Below, piece after piece: positions 1 to 8,366 of a stretch of DNA of 64,000 nt. Position 1 is the first letter of the stretch, and each line of letters opens with the position of its first letter. A program made the position numbers and the translations under genes. This DNA comes from JANOYY01 sp043720395. Its GTDB lineage: Bacteria > Actinomycetota > Acidimicrobiia > Acidimicrobiales > JANYDT01. Where the stretch lies: assembly GCA_043720395.1 (NCBI GenBank), contig JAYSSR010000038.1, positions 1 to 64,000 of the forward strand, in the 5' to 3' direction. The notes beneath the pieces are model-generated. The model worked only from the letters and a program-made list of their open reading frames with translations. It ran no database searches and was not told the origin of the DNA.

Positions 1-58
1 CGCAACTGCGGCTCAGAAAACCCGGCAGGACGACGACCATCGATCATGAACGATCACA

Positions 59-816
59 CTACGCGACCCCCGCCAACAATTGTGCGACTGTACTATTCAA
101 CCGGTCGGGAAGCCGACGATAACCATGCAATATTTGGCGACGTTTTAAGGTCCGGATCGCATGCTCAACCTTCACTCTCAACGAAGCATGAGCCGTGCTT
201 CACGTGCCCGGTCCTTTCGGTCCTCCGCTGATCGGCACGAGCAGATCCAGAGTTGACGAAGGCGGTCGAATCGTGCGTCGGGCCAGGTTCGCTATCGGTC
301 ACCCACAACAGTGCACCCGTGCTGTCGGTCATGACCTGCGTTGTTCGACAATGCCGGTGACGATGCCCCGAATACTCGGCCTTCTCGGCTTCCCACCCGC
401 CCCCAGGACGCTGAATCACAACAAACGTTCCGTCAACCATCGCGTTGTGATCAATCGAAGCCAACGCCTCCTCCAAACCAGCAAGATCGGTGATCCGATC
501 ACCATTCGGACGAGTAATCCCGTACTTCGCCAACAGCTGCGTGCACTCGTGCACGGCACGATTCACCGTGTCTTTCGAAACCCCGATCATCGCCCCAAGG
601 CCCCGATACGCGACATTCCAGCGCAAATACACCAGACACACGAACAGTCGGGTCGCGAACACCATCTCGAAAGGCCGACCCGCGCCAGCCTCCCGGACCG
701 TCGCTTTCGACCGGTCGGCATTCGATACTCTGTCCCGTTCGGACTGCAACTGTTCGGCAACCTTAGAAATCGCTTGGTAATGCGCCTGAAACTTCGACTG
801 AGCACGTATTCGGCAT
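59..816 (-). pseudogene. IS5-type (DDE_Tnp_4) transposase remnant
   Basis: This is a decayed DDE transposase. The best frame (to about position 230) carries a helix-turn-helix (GVSKDTVNRAVHE), the first catalytic Asp in AMVDGTFVVI, and the second acidic block DSEPGPTHDSTAF. The N-terminus probably begins at the ATG at 816 (MPNTCSVEVSG), which is in another frame until a shift near 770-780. The C-terminal segment (VEHAIRTLKRRQILHGYRR) is readable again down to a stop at 59-61, but in a different frame. The middle of the domain, including the GDKGY-like block, is missing. It is therefore internally deleted and cannot be active by itself. It directly abuts the stop codon of the neighbouring lipoprotein gene, which may have lost its original end. 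Family assignment rests on motif recognition. Confidence 0.72.
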
Positions 817-820
817 TGCC

Positions 821-1782
821 CTAGTATCTTGGCGAACTACGGTTTTCGTCGATGAACGCTTTCTCGTAGTCCTTCTGTACTGCGCTGAGCTTGTCGGCGC
901 CGGACCGGGAACGACAGTTTGCGTCGGCGTTCGCAACCTTCAACTCTGCGACCCGTAACGCCTCAATCTTCGCGGCAGGAATGGTCGGTGGAACAAACCG
1001 ACCAGGCCCTGACGAGTCGCTCGTGCCGACTGCTACGGCGACCGTGCCAACGACCCCGCCAACGTTCGGACCTGAAGATGGGAACACTTTTGCCTGTTCC
1101 GGACCGAGAACCTTTTCGAAAATGTCACGCTCCGATGACACCGCGTACCCGTGGGACTTCATGCACTCCGACCATTTCCGGTTCAACGCGACAACACGCG
1201 AATCGGCTTGGACTCGTTTCGAGAGCGCTTCAAACTTCGAGGACATCTGCTCCTGTAACGCCTGCGACGCCTGACCACCACCACCAAAGCCGTCAGCGAT
1301 GCACCCGGTCCGCTGGAACGCTCCGGTTGGTGGATGCGCAGGATCGAACCCGCTGAACGCCTTGTCGTACGCGGCCTGATCCGCCTTCGACAACTTCGAC
1401 CGAATCTCCTTATTCGGATCGGTCGACTGCGAGATTGGTCTGGACACCGGCGACATCGACTCTGCCATGCCGAATCCATGCTTGCGCTTCCACGCGACTT
1501 CCTCCCCCGCCTTCGGACCCGAGAACGACGGCGTGGAGAAGTTCCCGAGAAACGGTTTGTATGCGAAACCCTGCTTGCGCCAACACGCGGCAACCTTCTC
1601 CTGACCCTTGCGCATCTGAGCAACCATCCGGGCCTGGGACCCCGCCGGCGTGCCGCCACCTCCAAAGAAGTCGGACAGCGATTCGCCACCCCGGGCGATT
1701 TCGTGGCCGAAGGCTTCGAACCCCCACATGCTGACAACATCGCCACCAGCAACAGGGAGGCGCTGGCGAATCTGGTATTCAT
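821..1782 (-). pseudogene. Lipoprotein gene broken by a frameshift
   Basis: The start is the ATG at 1782, which overlaps the stop of the upstream regulator as ATGA. It gives a lipoprotein signal peptide (MNTRFASASLLLVAMLSAC-GG, lipobox LSAC). The mature protein lies in a different frame, from roughly position 1700 down to 821: a Cys- and Lys-rich polypeptide with segments such as KVAACWRKQGFAYKPF and LNRKWSECMKSHGY. Two frames are needed to join signal peptide and mature part, so the gene carries one indel between about 1655 and 1720. I recognise no family. The paired Cys/Trp motifs and the signal suggest a secreted, membrane-tethered protein. Either the gene is dead or the base sequence has an error at this point. 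Confidence 0.6.
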
Positions 1783-2438
1783 AGCGGGCCGCTCGACGGT
1801 GCTGGTCGACCAAGTGTTCGTCCGCCCAGAAGTTCGGTGATCGCGTGAGCAACAGCGATGATCGATTCGTGTGGAGTCTTGGCCCAATGGTCCAACGCGA
1901 CACGTAACCCCTCAGTGAAATAGCCGACCATCGCGACAGCACGGCCGCCGGTGCGGTGCACGTTCGCTTCCATGAGGCCGTGTAGCTCGCCTGCGAAATA
2001 GCCGTCAGCATTGCGGAGCCAGCCATGCTCACGGCGCACCGCAGCAAGATCAGCAAGGAAACGACGGCCCGCCTCATTCACGTCCAAGACTGCGAACAGA
2101 CGATGAATGTGGTCAGGTACTGATGCCCACGAGTCCGCTTTCAATCCGACACCAACCAACGCGGTCGCAAGCTCCGTAGGCGGAAACGCGAACATCGCTT
2201 CGCGGACCGGGAACCATCGCTGTAACGTCCGTTCCGACACGTCCAACCTCGCTCCCAACACTTTCAGCTTCACCCGCGGCCCATCGGCCAAAGCCAGGTC
2301 AACCGCGACAATACGGGCACGGAGACGACCCGCCGCGTCCTTGCATTCCTGATGACCTAACACCCGTGCCGGATCAACAAACCCGGCAAGCAACGCGAGA
2401 TCCACGTCACGCTGAAAAACGACGCCGTCGGTAGTCAT
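1779..2438 (-). CDS. TetR-like transcriptional regulator
   Basis: This is a 219-residue protein with an N-terminal helix-turn-helix (VLGARLDVSERTLQRWFPVREAMF, roughly residues 45-70), the layout of TetR-type regulators. A helical, ligand-binding-like C-terminal region follows. The ATG at 2438 (MTTDGVVF) is chosen over a longer reading because joining the sequence across the adjacent insertion sequence restores AGGAGGAG eight bases upstream of this ATG. The gene ends with an ATGA overlap onto the lipoprotein gene, so the two were one transcription unit. The insertion sequence now sits 7 bp upstream of the start codon, so native promoter and ribosome binding site are detached. Expression is doubtful unless the element supplies them. 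The ligand is unknown. Confidence 0.7.
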   Translation of the reverse strand: MTTDGVVFQRDVDLALLAGFVDPARVLGHQECKDAAGRLRARIVAVDLALADGPRVKLKVLGARLDVSERTLQRWFPVREAMFAFPPTELATALVGVGLKADSWASVPDHIHRLFAVLDVNEAGRRFLADLAAVRREHGWLRNADGYFAGELHGLMEANVHRTGGRAVAMVGYFTEGLRVALDHWAKTPHESIIAVAHAITELLGGRTLGRPAPSSGPL

Positions 2439-2445
2439 TTGACAA
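2437..2445. repeat. Left target-site duplication of the ISKra4 element
   Basis: ATTTGACAA, identical to 3930-3938, directly outside the left inverted repeat. It includes two bases of the TetR-like gene's start codon region. Confidence 0.85.
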
Positions 2446-3929
2446 GGGTGCGGCGGGAAGGCCAACTGCCGCTGCGCGAACGGCGAGGACCTCCACTAGC
2501 AGGTGATCCTCACGTACTCGAAGCAGAGCCGGGCACGCTCGGTGACCTTGCCGGGCGAGTTGATCGTGCCCGTCACCGAAGCGACCGAGCGATACCGCCA
2601 GGCGCGTCACCAGCTCGAGGCGCGGGCCAACGCGTCACGCGGCGCTCGGTTGAAGTCGGCCACGAGCGGCGCCTCGTTACGATCTTCGGCGAGGTGCAAC
2701 TGCGGCGCCTCGCTTATCGACGCAAGGGCGCGACCAACCTGTATCCGGCCGACGCTGCGCTCAACGTGCCGGCGGAAATGTACTCCCACGCTCTACGGGC
2801 GTTGGCGGCCACCGAAGCGGCACGTGGCTCCTTCGATGAGGCGGTGGCCGCCATCGGCCGGGCCAGCGCGGCCGTGATCGCAAGCGCCAGGTCGAGGCCC
2901 TGACCCAGGCCGCGGCTGTCGACTTCGAGGCGTTCTTCGCGCAGACGAGCCGCGCGAGGCCAGAAGACGGCGACGTCGTGATCCTGTCCGCCGACGGCAA
3001 GGGTGTTGTCATGCGCCCCGAAGGGCTACGGGCCGCGACCAGGGCCAAGGCCCTGGCCTCGCGCAACAAGCTCAAGGGGCGCCTGTCGAAAGGCGAGAAG
3101 ACGAACCGAAAGCGCGTGGCCGAAGTCGGTGCCTTCTACAACATCACCCCCGTGCCCCGCCACGCGTACGACGTGATGGCGCATCGCGGTGACGGACCTC
3201 CCAAGCCGGCACCCACCGCAACCCACAAGTGGGTGACCGCCTCGGTCGTCGACGACGCAGCCACCGTGATCGCGTCGGTCTTCGACGAGGCCGAGCGACG
3301 CGACCCCGACCACGACCATGACTGGGTCGCCCTCGTTGACGGCAACCGCCACCAGATCGACTGCATCACCACCGAAGCGGCTACACGCGGCGTCGAAGTG
3401 ACCGTGATCGTCGACTGGGTCCACGTCCTGGAATACATCTGGTCGGCGGCCTGGAGCTTCTTCACTGAGGGCGACCCCACCGCCGAAGACTGGGTCCACG
3501 ACAAGGCCATCGACATACACCGCGGTCGGGCACCCATCGTGGCCGCCGCCATCCGCCGCAAAGCAACCACACTCGGCCTCAACCCAACAGCACGCAAAAA
3601 CGCGGACACCTGCGCCGACTACCTCCTCGCCAAGGCGGCCTACCTCGACTACCCCACCGCCCTCACCGAGGGATGGCCCATCGCCACCGGCATCATCGAA
3701 GGGCTCCTGCCGCTACATCGTCAAAGACCGCATGGACATCACAGGCGCCCGCTGGGGACTCCCAGGCGCAGAAGCCATCCTCAAACTACGAGCACTCCGA
3801 GCAAACAATTGCTGGAACGACTACTGGACCTTCCACCAAGCCCAAGAACACAAACGAGTCCACGAATCCAGATACCACCACGAAGCCGTACCCGCTGCGG
3901 CCTGACGTCCCTCCAAAAGAGCCGCACCC
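2446..3929. mobile_element. ISKra4-family insertion sequence with 9-bp target duplication
   Basis: The boundaries are set by 9-bp perfect terminal inverted repeats (GGGTGCGGC at 2446-2454 and GCCGCACCC at 3921-3929). These are flanked by an exact 9-bp direct repeat, ATTTGACAA, at 2437-2445 and 3930-3938. The 1484-bp element carries a single ISKra4-type transposase reading frame, now frameshifted. Removing the element and one direct repeat restores a continuous start region for the TetR-like gene, which confirms the insertion point. Confidence 0.85.
2503..3905 (+). pseudogene. ISKra4-family transposase, frameshifted
   Basis: Family-specific blocks are plain: HERRLVTIFGEVQLRRLAYR, NLYPADAALNVPAEMYSHAL, ILSADGKGVVMRPEGLR, RLSKGEKTNRKRVAEVGAFY, RDPDHDHDWVALVDGNRHQ, VIVDWVHVLEYIWSAAWSFF and the C-terminal VKDRMDITGARWGLPGAEAI. 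They lie in different frames. One shift near 2868-2872 joins RASA to GRDRKRQVEAL. Another near 3701-3708 separates GIIEG from CRYIVKDRMD, with one extra base there. The 5' part before about 2660 is in yet another frame and poorly matched. The final stop is 3903-3905. The transposase is inactive as it stands. Confidence 0.82.
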
Positions 3930-3938
3930 ATTTGACAA
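3930..3938. repeat. Right target-site duplication of the ISKra4 element
   Basis: ATTTGACAA, identical to 2437-2445, directly outside the right inverted repeat. Confidence 0.85.
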
Positions 3939-3939
3939 A

Positions 3940-3947
3940 CTCCTCCT
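3940..3947 (-). promoter_or_regulatory. Stranded ribosome binding site of the TetR-like gene
   Basis: On the minus strand this reads AGGAGGAG. When the element and one duplication copy are removed it lies 8 bases before the ATG at 2438, ideal spacing for a Shine-Dalgarno sequence. It is now about 1.5 kb away from the gene it served. Confidence 0.7.
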
Positions 3948-4057
3948 ACCCCCCCCCAGCCGACAACGGAGCGAGGCAAGTGCCGACCATAGTCTTATTG
4001 CAGGTCGCGCACATGACCGATGTCAGGCCGGCTGCCTGGAGGCGGAACGGCCGTACA

Positions 4058-5290
4058 ATGCTGGACATGGCCACTCCCGACGAATCGCCGGAGAGCGCCG
4101 CCACCGGGCAGCGTCCGAGTCAGCCAGCGCCGTCCCCAGACGACGTCCGCGCAATGCTCCGCGGCGTGATCGATCCGGAGCTCAACGTCGACATCGTCGA
4201 GCTGGGGATGGTTGACCGGATCGACGTGTCGCCCGACGGATTCGTCGAGGTCGTGGTAAATCTCACGATCGCAGGGTGTCCGCTCAAAGCACAGCTCCGA
4301 GACGATGCTCTCGCCCATATCAGGTCGCTTCCCGGCGTGACGGGAGCGCACGTGAGCTTCGGCGAGCTGAATCAGCAGCAGCGCAGCCAGGTCATGCAAC
4401 GCGCCCGGTTGCGGGCCAGCGAGAACGCGCCCGATACCGAAATCGGAGCGGCGACTCGGGTGCTCGCGATTGCGTCCGGGAAGGGTGGCGTCGGCAAATC
4501 GTCGGTGACCGTGAACCTCGCGGCCGCACTCGCAGCGCGTGGTCTCACGGTGGGCGTCCTCGACGCGGACATTTGGGGATTCTCGGTTCCACGCATGACC
4601 GGCGTCGAAGGACGGCTCGGCGGAAGCGGCGGCAAGATCGATCCCGCGGTCCAGTCGGTCGGCGCTGGATTTCTGAAGGTCGTGTCGATGGGCCTCGTGG
4701 TCGATGACGAAGACACCGCAATTATGTGGCGTGGTCTCATGCTCGCGAAGGCGGTCGAGGAGTTCCTCACCAAGGTTCGCTGGGGCGAGCTTGACTACCT
4801 CCTCATCGACATGCCGCCGGGCACGGGCGATGTGCAGATGGCTCTTGGACGCTTGCTCCCGCAGGCCGCACTGTTGATCGTCACGACACCCGCGTTGGCC
4901 GCGCAGAAGGTTGCCGTTCGCGTCGCCGACATGGCGCGTCGGAGCTATCTCCGCATCGCTGGCGTGATTGAGAACATGTCGTACTTCGAGGACCCGACCG
5001 GATTCCGCCATGCGATCTTCGGATCGGGCGGAGGCCGGCGGCTCGCCGATGACATCGGGTCGGAGCTTCTTGCCGAGCTGCCTATAGCGCCGGCGCTCAG
5101 CCACGGTGGTGACATTGGTGTCCCGATCGCCACGTCGGCACCAGATTCAACGGTGGGGATTGCCTTCGCACGTCTCGCCGCACGAATCGTGGAAGACATT
5201 GCTCCGCCTGTCGACATGGGCGGCTGCTCGGCCCGGATGATCGCCGCAATCGAAGCCGCCGTTTCCGTCGGCGTTTCCGTCTCGCCGTAG
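4058..5290 (+). CDS. mrp: Mrp/NBP35-type iron-sulfur cluster carrier ATPase
   Basis: This 410-residue protein has the two-domain actinobacterial Mrp layout. An N-terminal MIP18/DUF59 domain (about residues 20-100, VIDPELNVDIVELGMV and TIAGCPLKAQL) precedes a deviant-Walker P-loop ATPase (SGKGGVGKSSVTVNLA), with DADIWGFSVPRM and LIDMPPGTGDVQ downstream. Such proteins bind and transfer Fe-S clusters in the cytoplasm. The usual CxxC cluster-binding pair is not visible near the C-terminus: after IENMSYF the sequence runs EDPTGFRHAIFGSGGG, where many homologues have a Cys pair. This may mean altered cluster binding. The start at 4058 is uncertain; the next ATG is at 4067. It stands alone, tail-to-tail with the ABC permease gene. 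Confidence 0.9.
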   Translation: MLDMATPDESPESAATGQRPSQPAPSPDDVRAMLRGVIDPELNVDIVELGMVDRIDVSPDGFVEVVVNLTIAGCPLKAQLRDDALAHIRSLPGVTGAHVSFGELNQQQRSQVMQRARLRASENAPDTEIGAATRVLAIASGKGGVGKSSVTVNLAAALAARGLTVGVLDADIWGFSVPRMTGVEGRLGGSGGKIDPAVQSVGAGFLKVVSMGLVVDDEDTAIMWRGLMLAKAVEEFLTKVRWGELDYLLIDMPPGTGDVQMALGRLLPQAALLIVTTPALAAQKVAVRVADMARRSYLRIAGVIENMSYFEDPTGFRHAIFGSGGGRRLADDIGSELLAELPIAPALSHGGDIGVPIATSAPDSTVGIAFARLAARIVEDIAPPVDMGGCSARMIAAIEAAVSVGVSVSP

Positions 5291-5306
5291 CGGCTGCCTC
5301 AAAACG

Positions 5307-8300
5307 TCAGCTCGGACCCCGTGACCCGCGCCGCGGTCTCCGAGCCACCCAGACAATCGTTGGCAACGCCACACTCGCCAACGCGCCGACGCCAGCGACC
5401 ACCGTCACGGCTATCCAGGCCACTGGCGAAAACCATGCGTGGCCGAGGGACCCGGCGCGCCCGCCACGGAGGAAGCCCCGTGCAAGAAAGCCGGCGACCA
5501 CAACGCCTACCAGCGCGCCAAACGCGACTCGCCACGCCTGTTCGCGTACGAGCCGACCGACGATCCAGCGATCCGATGCGCCGAAGCGCTGCCATAGCGA
5601 CCGCTCGACGGAGCGTTCGGGCAACGACGCGACTGCGAGTCCGGCAATGAGCAGAAACCCGCCGAGGAGTGCAAGCCACGCGAGAAGTCGGAACAATCGG
5701 CGACCGGAACTTGTCCCCGCCTCGGCCTCTGATCTGGCTGGAAGCGATTCCGCGTTGCCGCCGGTTGACTGCACGGCAGCGAGAGCGGGCGAGTCGTCCC
5801 CTTGGACGTTCAACAACGCGCCGAACGCGGCGGGGGCGTCCCCACGGAGGCGGTCGAACGCTTCAGGGCTGACGATCACGTCGGGAAACCCGGCGGCGTC
5901 AGCAAGGACACCGGTGACGGGAACGCTCACCACGATCGACCCCGGTTCATCGCGCACGGACACAACCGACCCAACAGCAATTCGGCCGGAAGTTCCCAGC
6001 CGATCGACGACACGTTGGGAGACGATCGCAGAGGAGGGACCGGCGAGCGTCGCACGAAAGGCCAGATCATCCGAGGCGAACTCTGCCGCTCGCGCCGCGA
6101 GGTGCGCCACGCCACGCGATGCAACGTACGTCGTATCCAGGGTTCCGATGCTCACCGCGCTGGGTGAGCCGGTCGAACCGAACGCTACGCCCGGCCGTGA
6201 CCGCACGACGGTCAACTCCTTCACGCCTGCTGCGCCTCGCACCACTCGTAGCCCGGGCTCGGAAAGCGATGAGGCCACCAATTGGAAACGTCCGAATCGA
6301 CCGTTCGCGTTCCGCTGACCGCCTGCGGATGCGGCGGAACGGAACGACAAAGCAAGTAGACAGGACGTGACCGTCAGTGCAACGACGACGGGTACGGCAA
6401 AGCTTGACCAGATCCGAGTTGAATCGGCCAACGTCGGGGTTGCCCCGGCAGAATTCGACGACGCCCGGTGGCCTTCAACAGCCGCAAGTACTACGACGCC
6501 GGCGAGAACCGTGAGCGAGGCGACGAGAACTCCGGGTCGCGGCGAGCGCGCCGCCAGGAGCGAGGCGAGACCGGCAATCGCCATCCCACCCGCCGCCACT
6601 CCGACCAGCCGAACACGCCATTGCGACCGTCGCGACCGTCGCGACGAGGCATTCGTAACCACAATTGCTGCCAGGAGCAGCAAACCTGACAGCGCAGCGA
6701 GGTGGTCGCCCGAGCGCCCGCGCCAGAGAAGCACCAGACCGAGAATCACTCCTAATACGGCGCCCGACCAGCGTAGGAGCGGCCTCAAACTCTGGGCACG
6801 AGACGCCAACTTTTCGGACAAATTCGCGCGCGAGCCGAGAATGTTTGCACTGTAAAGCGCCGCCATCCCGACAGCGAACGAGCCGGCCAGTCCCGTGCAG
6901 ATTGCCCCCACCGTCGGGTTGAGTTCTAAAGGTGCTCCGGCCCCGGCCCGGCTTCCGAGAAGCATTGATGCGCGCGCGAGACACAAGCGCGAAAGGAGTG
7001 CTCCAACGGTCGCACCCGCCACACATCCAGCGAGAAGGACCGCCCAAAGCTCACCGACGATCGCCCCAGCCGCGTCACGTCGAGACTCGCCGACGGCACG
7101 AAGCGCCGCGATATCGCCGCGACGCGTTCGCGTGGCAAGCGCGACCAGGACCAGCAGGCACACAATGGCGGCAGCTGCTACCAGCCCTGCCAGCAACCGA
7201 ATCGGAACCCCGAACATGTCCAGCTGCGACCGGGAATCACTTCGGAGGTCGGCCTTTACGGCAACGGCGTACGCAGCAGTCGACGCTGCGGGGCTCGCGG
7301 CACCCACCCCACGAATCGGTTCGCGGAGGGCAGCGTCGAGCTCACCGGCAACCGCTCGCGATCGTTTCCAGCCGTCCGCCGCGGGACCTCGGTTTGAGTA
7401 CGCCACGAGATAGCGAACCCGCGCTCCCGCTGCGGCGGCGTCGACGGACACTGCGCCGGGGAGAACCAGGAGGACCCGAGGATTTGGCGTGCCATCCAGG
7501 GTGAACGCGGCAAAACCCCGAGCCACGAGCACATTCCGGACCGTGAACTCGGAGTTGAATCCACCAGACTTCAGAGTCACCACGCTTCCCGTGACAAGCC
7601 CGAGATCGCCCGCAAGGTCCGCGCCCACGTCGACCTGTCCCGCAAGGAGTGGTGCCACGCTCCCCAGGCCTGTTGCGTCCGGGTCGCCTCCGAACCGTGA
7701 CGCTTCTGCCATGTCGAACTCGAGCGCTTGCGCAGGAGCGGAGGTGCCGGAGGCTGTTTGCGCAGTGACGTCCGTCGCGGACAACACCAACTGGGCGTCG
7801 ACTGCTCCTCGGATTGCGTTCGTACCGGTTCGCTGCTCGAGTACAACTTGCGCTTCGTGGCGCTCTACAGCGGCGAGCGCTTCGAGCCGCGCCTCGGGCG
7901 TGCTCGCAACAATGAGTTCGTCAACCGGGCCGAGATGACGCGCCAGCACGGTCTCGACAGACCCGCTCATGGCGTCCGGGAGTACGGCCGCCATCGTGGT
8001 GACCGCACCACACAGCGCAAAAGCCACAAACGTGACGAGACTGCGACGCCGCACGAGGGCCCGAAACGCGAAGCGTCGACTCACCGGGCGAAAGACAAGG
8101 CGCTGGAGCACCGGGACAGAAAGGACGGGAAGCGACCAGAGTCGGAGGACCCCGTTGGTCCCTCGGAACCACGCTGCCGTCGTAGCGAGAACGGTTGCGT
8201 ACACGACGAGGAACGACTGCAACATCGTTCGAAACCACTCCCATGCACTCGCCGCTGACCCATCGGTCGGCGGGGACACTTCGTGCGCCACGTCGAGATG

Positions 8301-8366
8301 AACCTGTTCGATTCCTGCTGATTCCCCGGAATCGAGCTGGTCCTCTACCGAAGTCGGCGCTGGCAT
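5307..8366 (-). CDS. FtsX-like ABC transporter permease (two permease halves)
   Basis: This 1019-residue membrane protein has an N-terminal amphipathic lead and a first transmembrane helix near residues 115-135. A large extracytoplasmic region follows, then a helix cluster (LLAGLVAAAAIVCLLVLVALATRTRRGDIAALRAVG). A second extracytoplasmic region and a C-terminal helix cluster (LLAWLALLGGFLLIAGLAV, WIAVTVVAGVGALASVALP) complete it. The phrase RGDIAALRAVGESRR before a second helix is typical of FtsX/MacB permeases. The start overlaps the end of the ATPase gene by 22 bp, so the two are translationally coupled and form one exporter. The substrate is unknown: a lipid, lipoprotein or peptide would fit the family. 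Confidence 0.82.
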   Translation of the reverse strand: MPAPTSVEDQLDSGESAGIEQVHLDVAHEVSPPTDGSAASAWEWFRTMLQSFLVVYATVLATTAAWFRGTNGVLRLWSLPVLSVPVLQRLVFRPVSRRFAFRALVRRRSLVTFVAFALCGAVTTMAAVLPDAMSGSVETVLARHLGPVDELIVASTPEARLEALAAVERHEAQVVLEQRTGTNAIRGAVDAQLVLSATDVTAQTASGTSAPAQALEFDMAEASRFGGDPDATGLGSVAPLLAGQVDVGADLAGDLGLVTGSVVTLKSGGFNSEFTVRNVLVARGFAAFTLDGTPNPRVLLVLPGAVSVDAAAAGARVRYLVAYSNRGPAADGWKRSRAVAGELDAALREPIRGVGAASPAASTAAYAVAVKADLRSDSRSQLDMFGVPIRLLAGLVAAAAIVCLLVLVALATRTRRGDIAALRAVGESRRDAAGAIVGELWAVLLAGCVAGATVGALLSRLCLARASMLLGSRAGAGAPLELNPTVGAICTGLAGSFAVGMAALYSANILGSRANLSEKLASRAQSLRPLLRWSGAVLGVILGLVLLWRGRSGDHLAALSGLLLLAAIVVTNASSRRSRRSQWRVRLVGVAAGGMAIAGLASLLAARSPRPGVLVASLTVLAGVVVLAAVEGHRASSNSAGATPTLADSTRIWSSFAVPVVVALTVTSCLLALSFRSAASAGGQRNANGRFGRFQLVASSLSEPGLRVVRGAAGVKELTVVRSRPGVAFGSTGSPSAVSIGTLDTTYVASRGVAHLAARAAEFASDDLAFRATLAGPSSAIVSQRVVDRLGTSGRIAVGSVVSVRDEPGSIVVSVPVTGVLADAAGFPDVIVSPEAFDRLRGDAPAAFGALLNVQGDDSPALAAVQSTGGNAESLPARSEAEAGTSSGRRLFRLLAWLALLGGFLLIAGLAVASLPERSVERSLWQRFGASDRWIVGRLVREQAWRVAFGALVGVVVAGFLARGFLRGGRAGSLGHAWFSPVAWIAVTVVAGVGALASVALPTIVWVARRPRRGSRGPS

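Noticed and set aside
195..824. Plus-strand frame opposite the IS5-type transposase
   Set aside because: It mirrors the transposase strand, has no recognisable domain, and the codon pattern fits the minus strand.
3995..5104. Minus-strand 369-residue frame opposite Mrp
   Set aside because: It is a His/Arg-rich antisense shadow; the Mrp frame carries full P-loop and FeS-carrier motifs.
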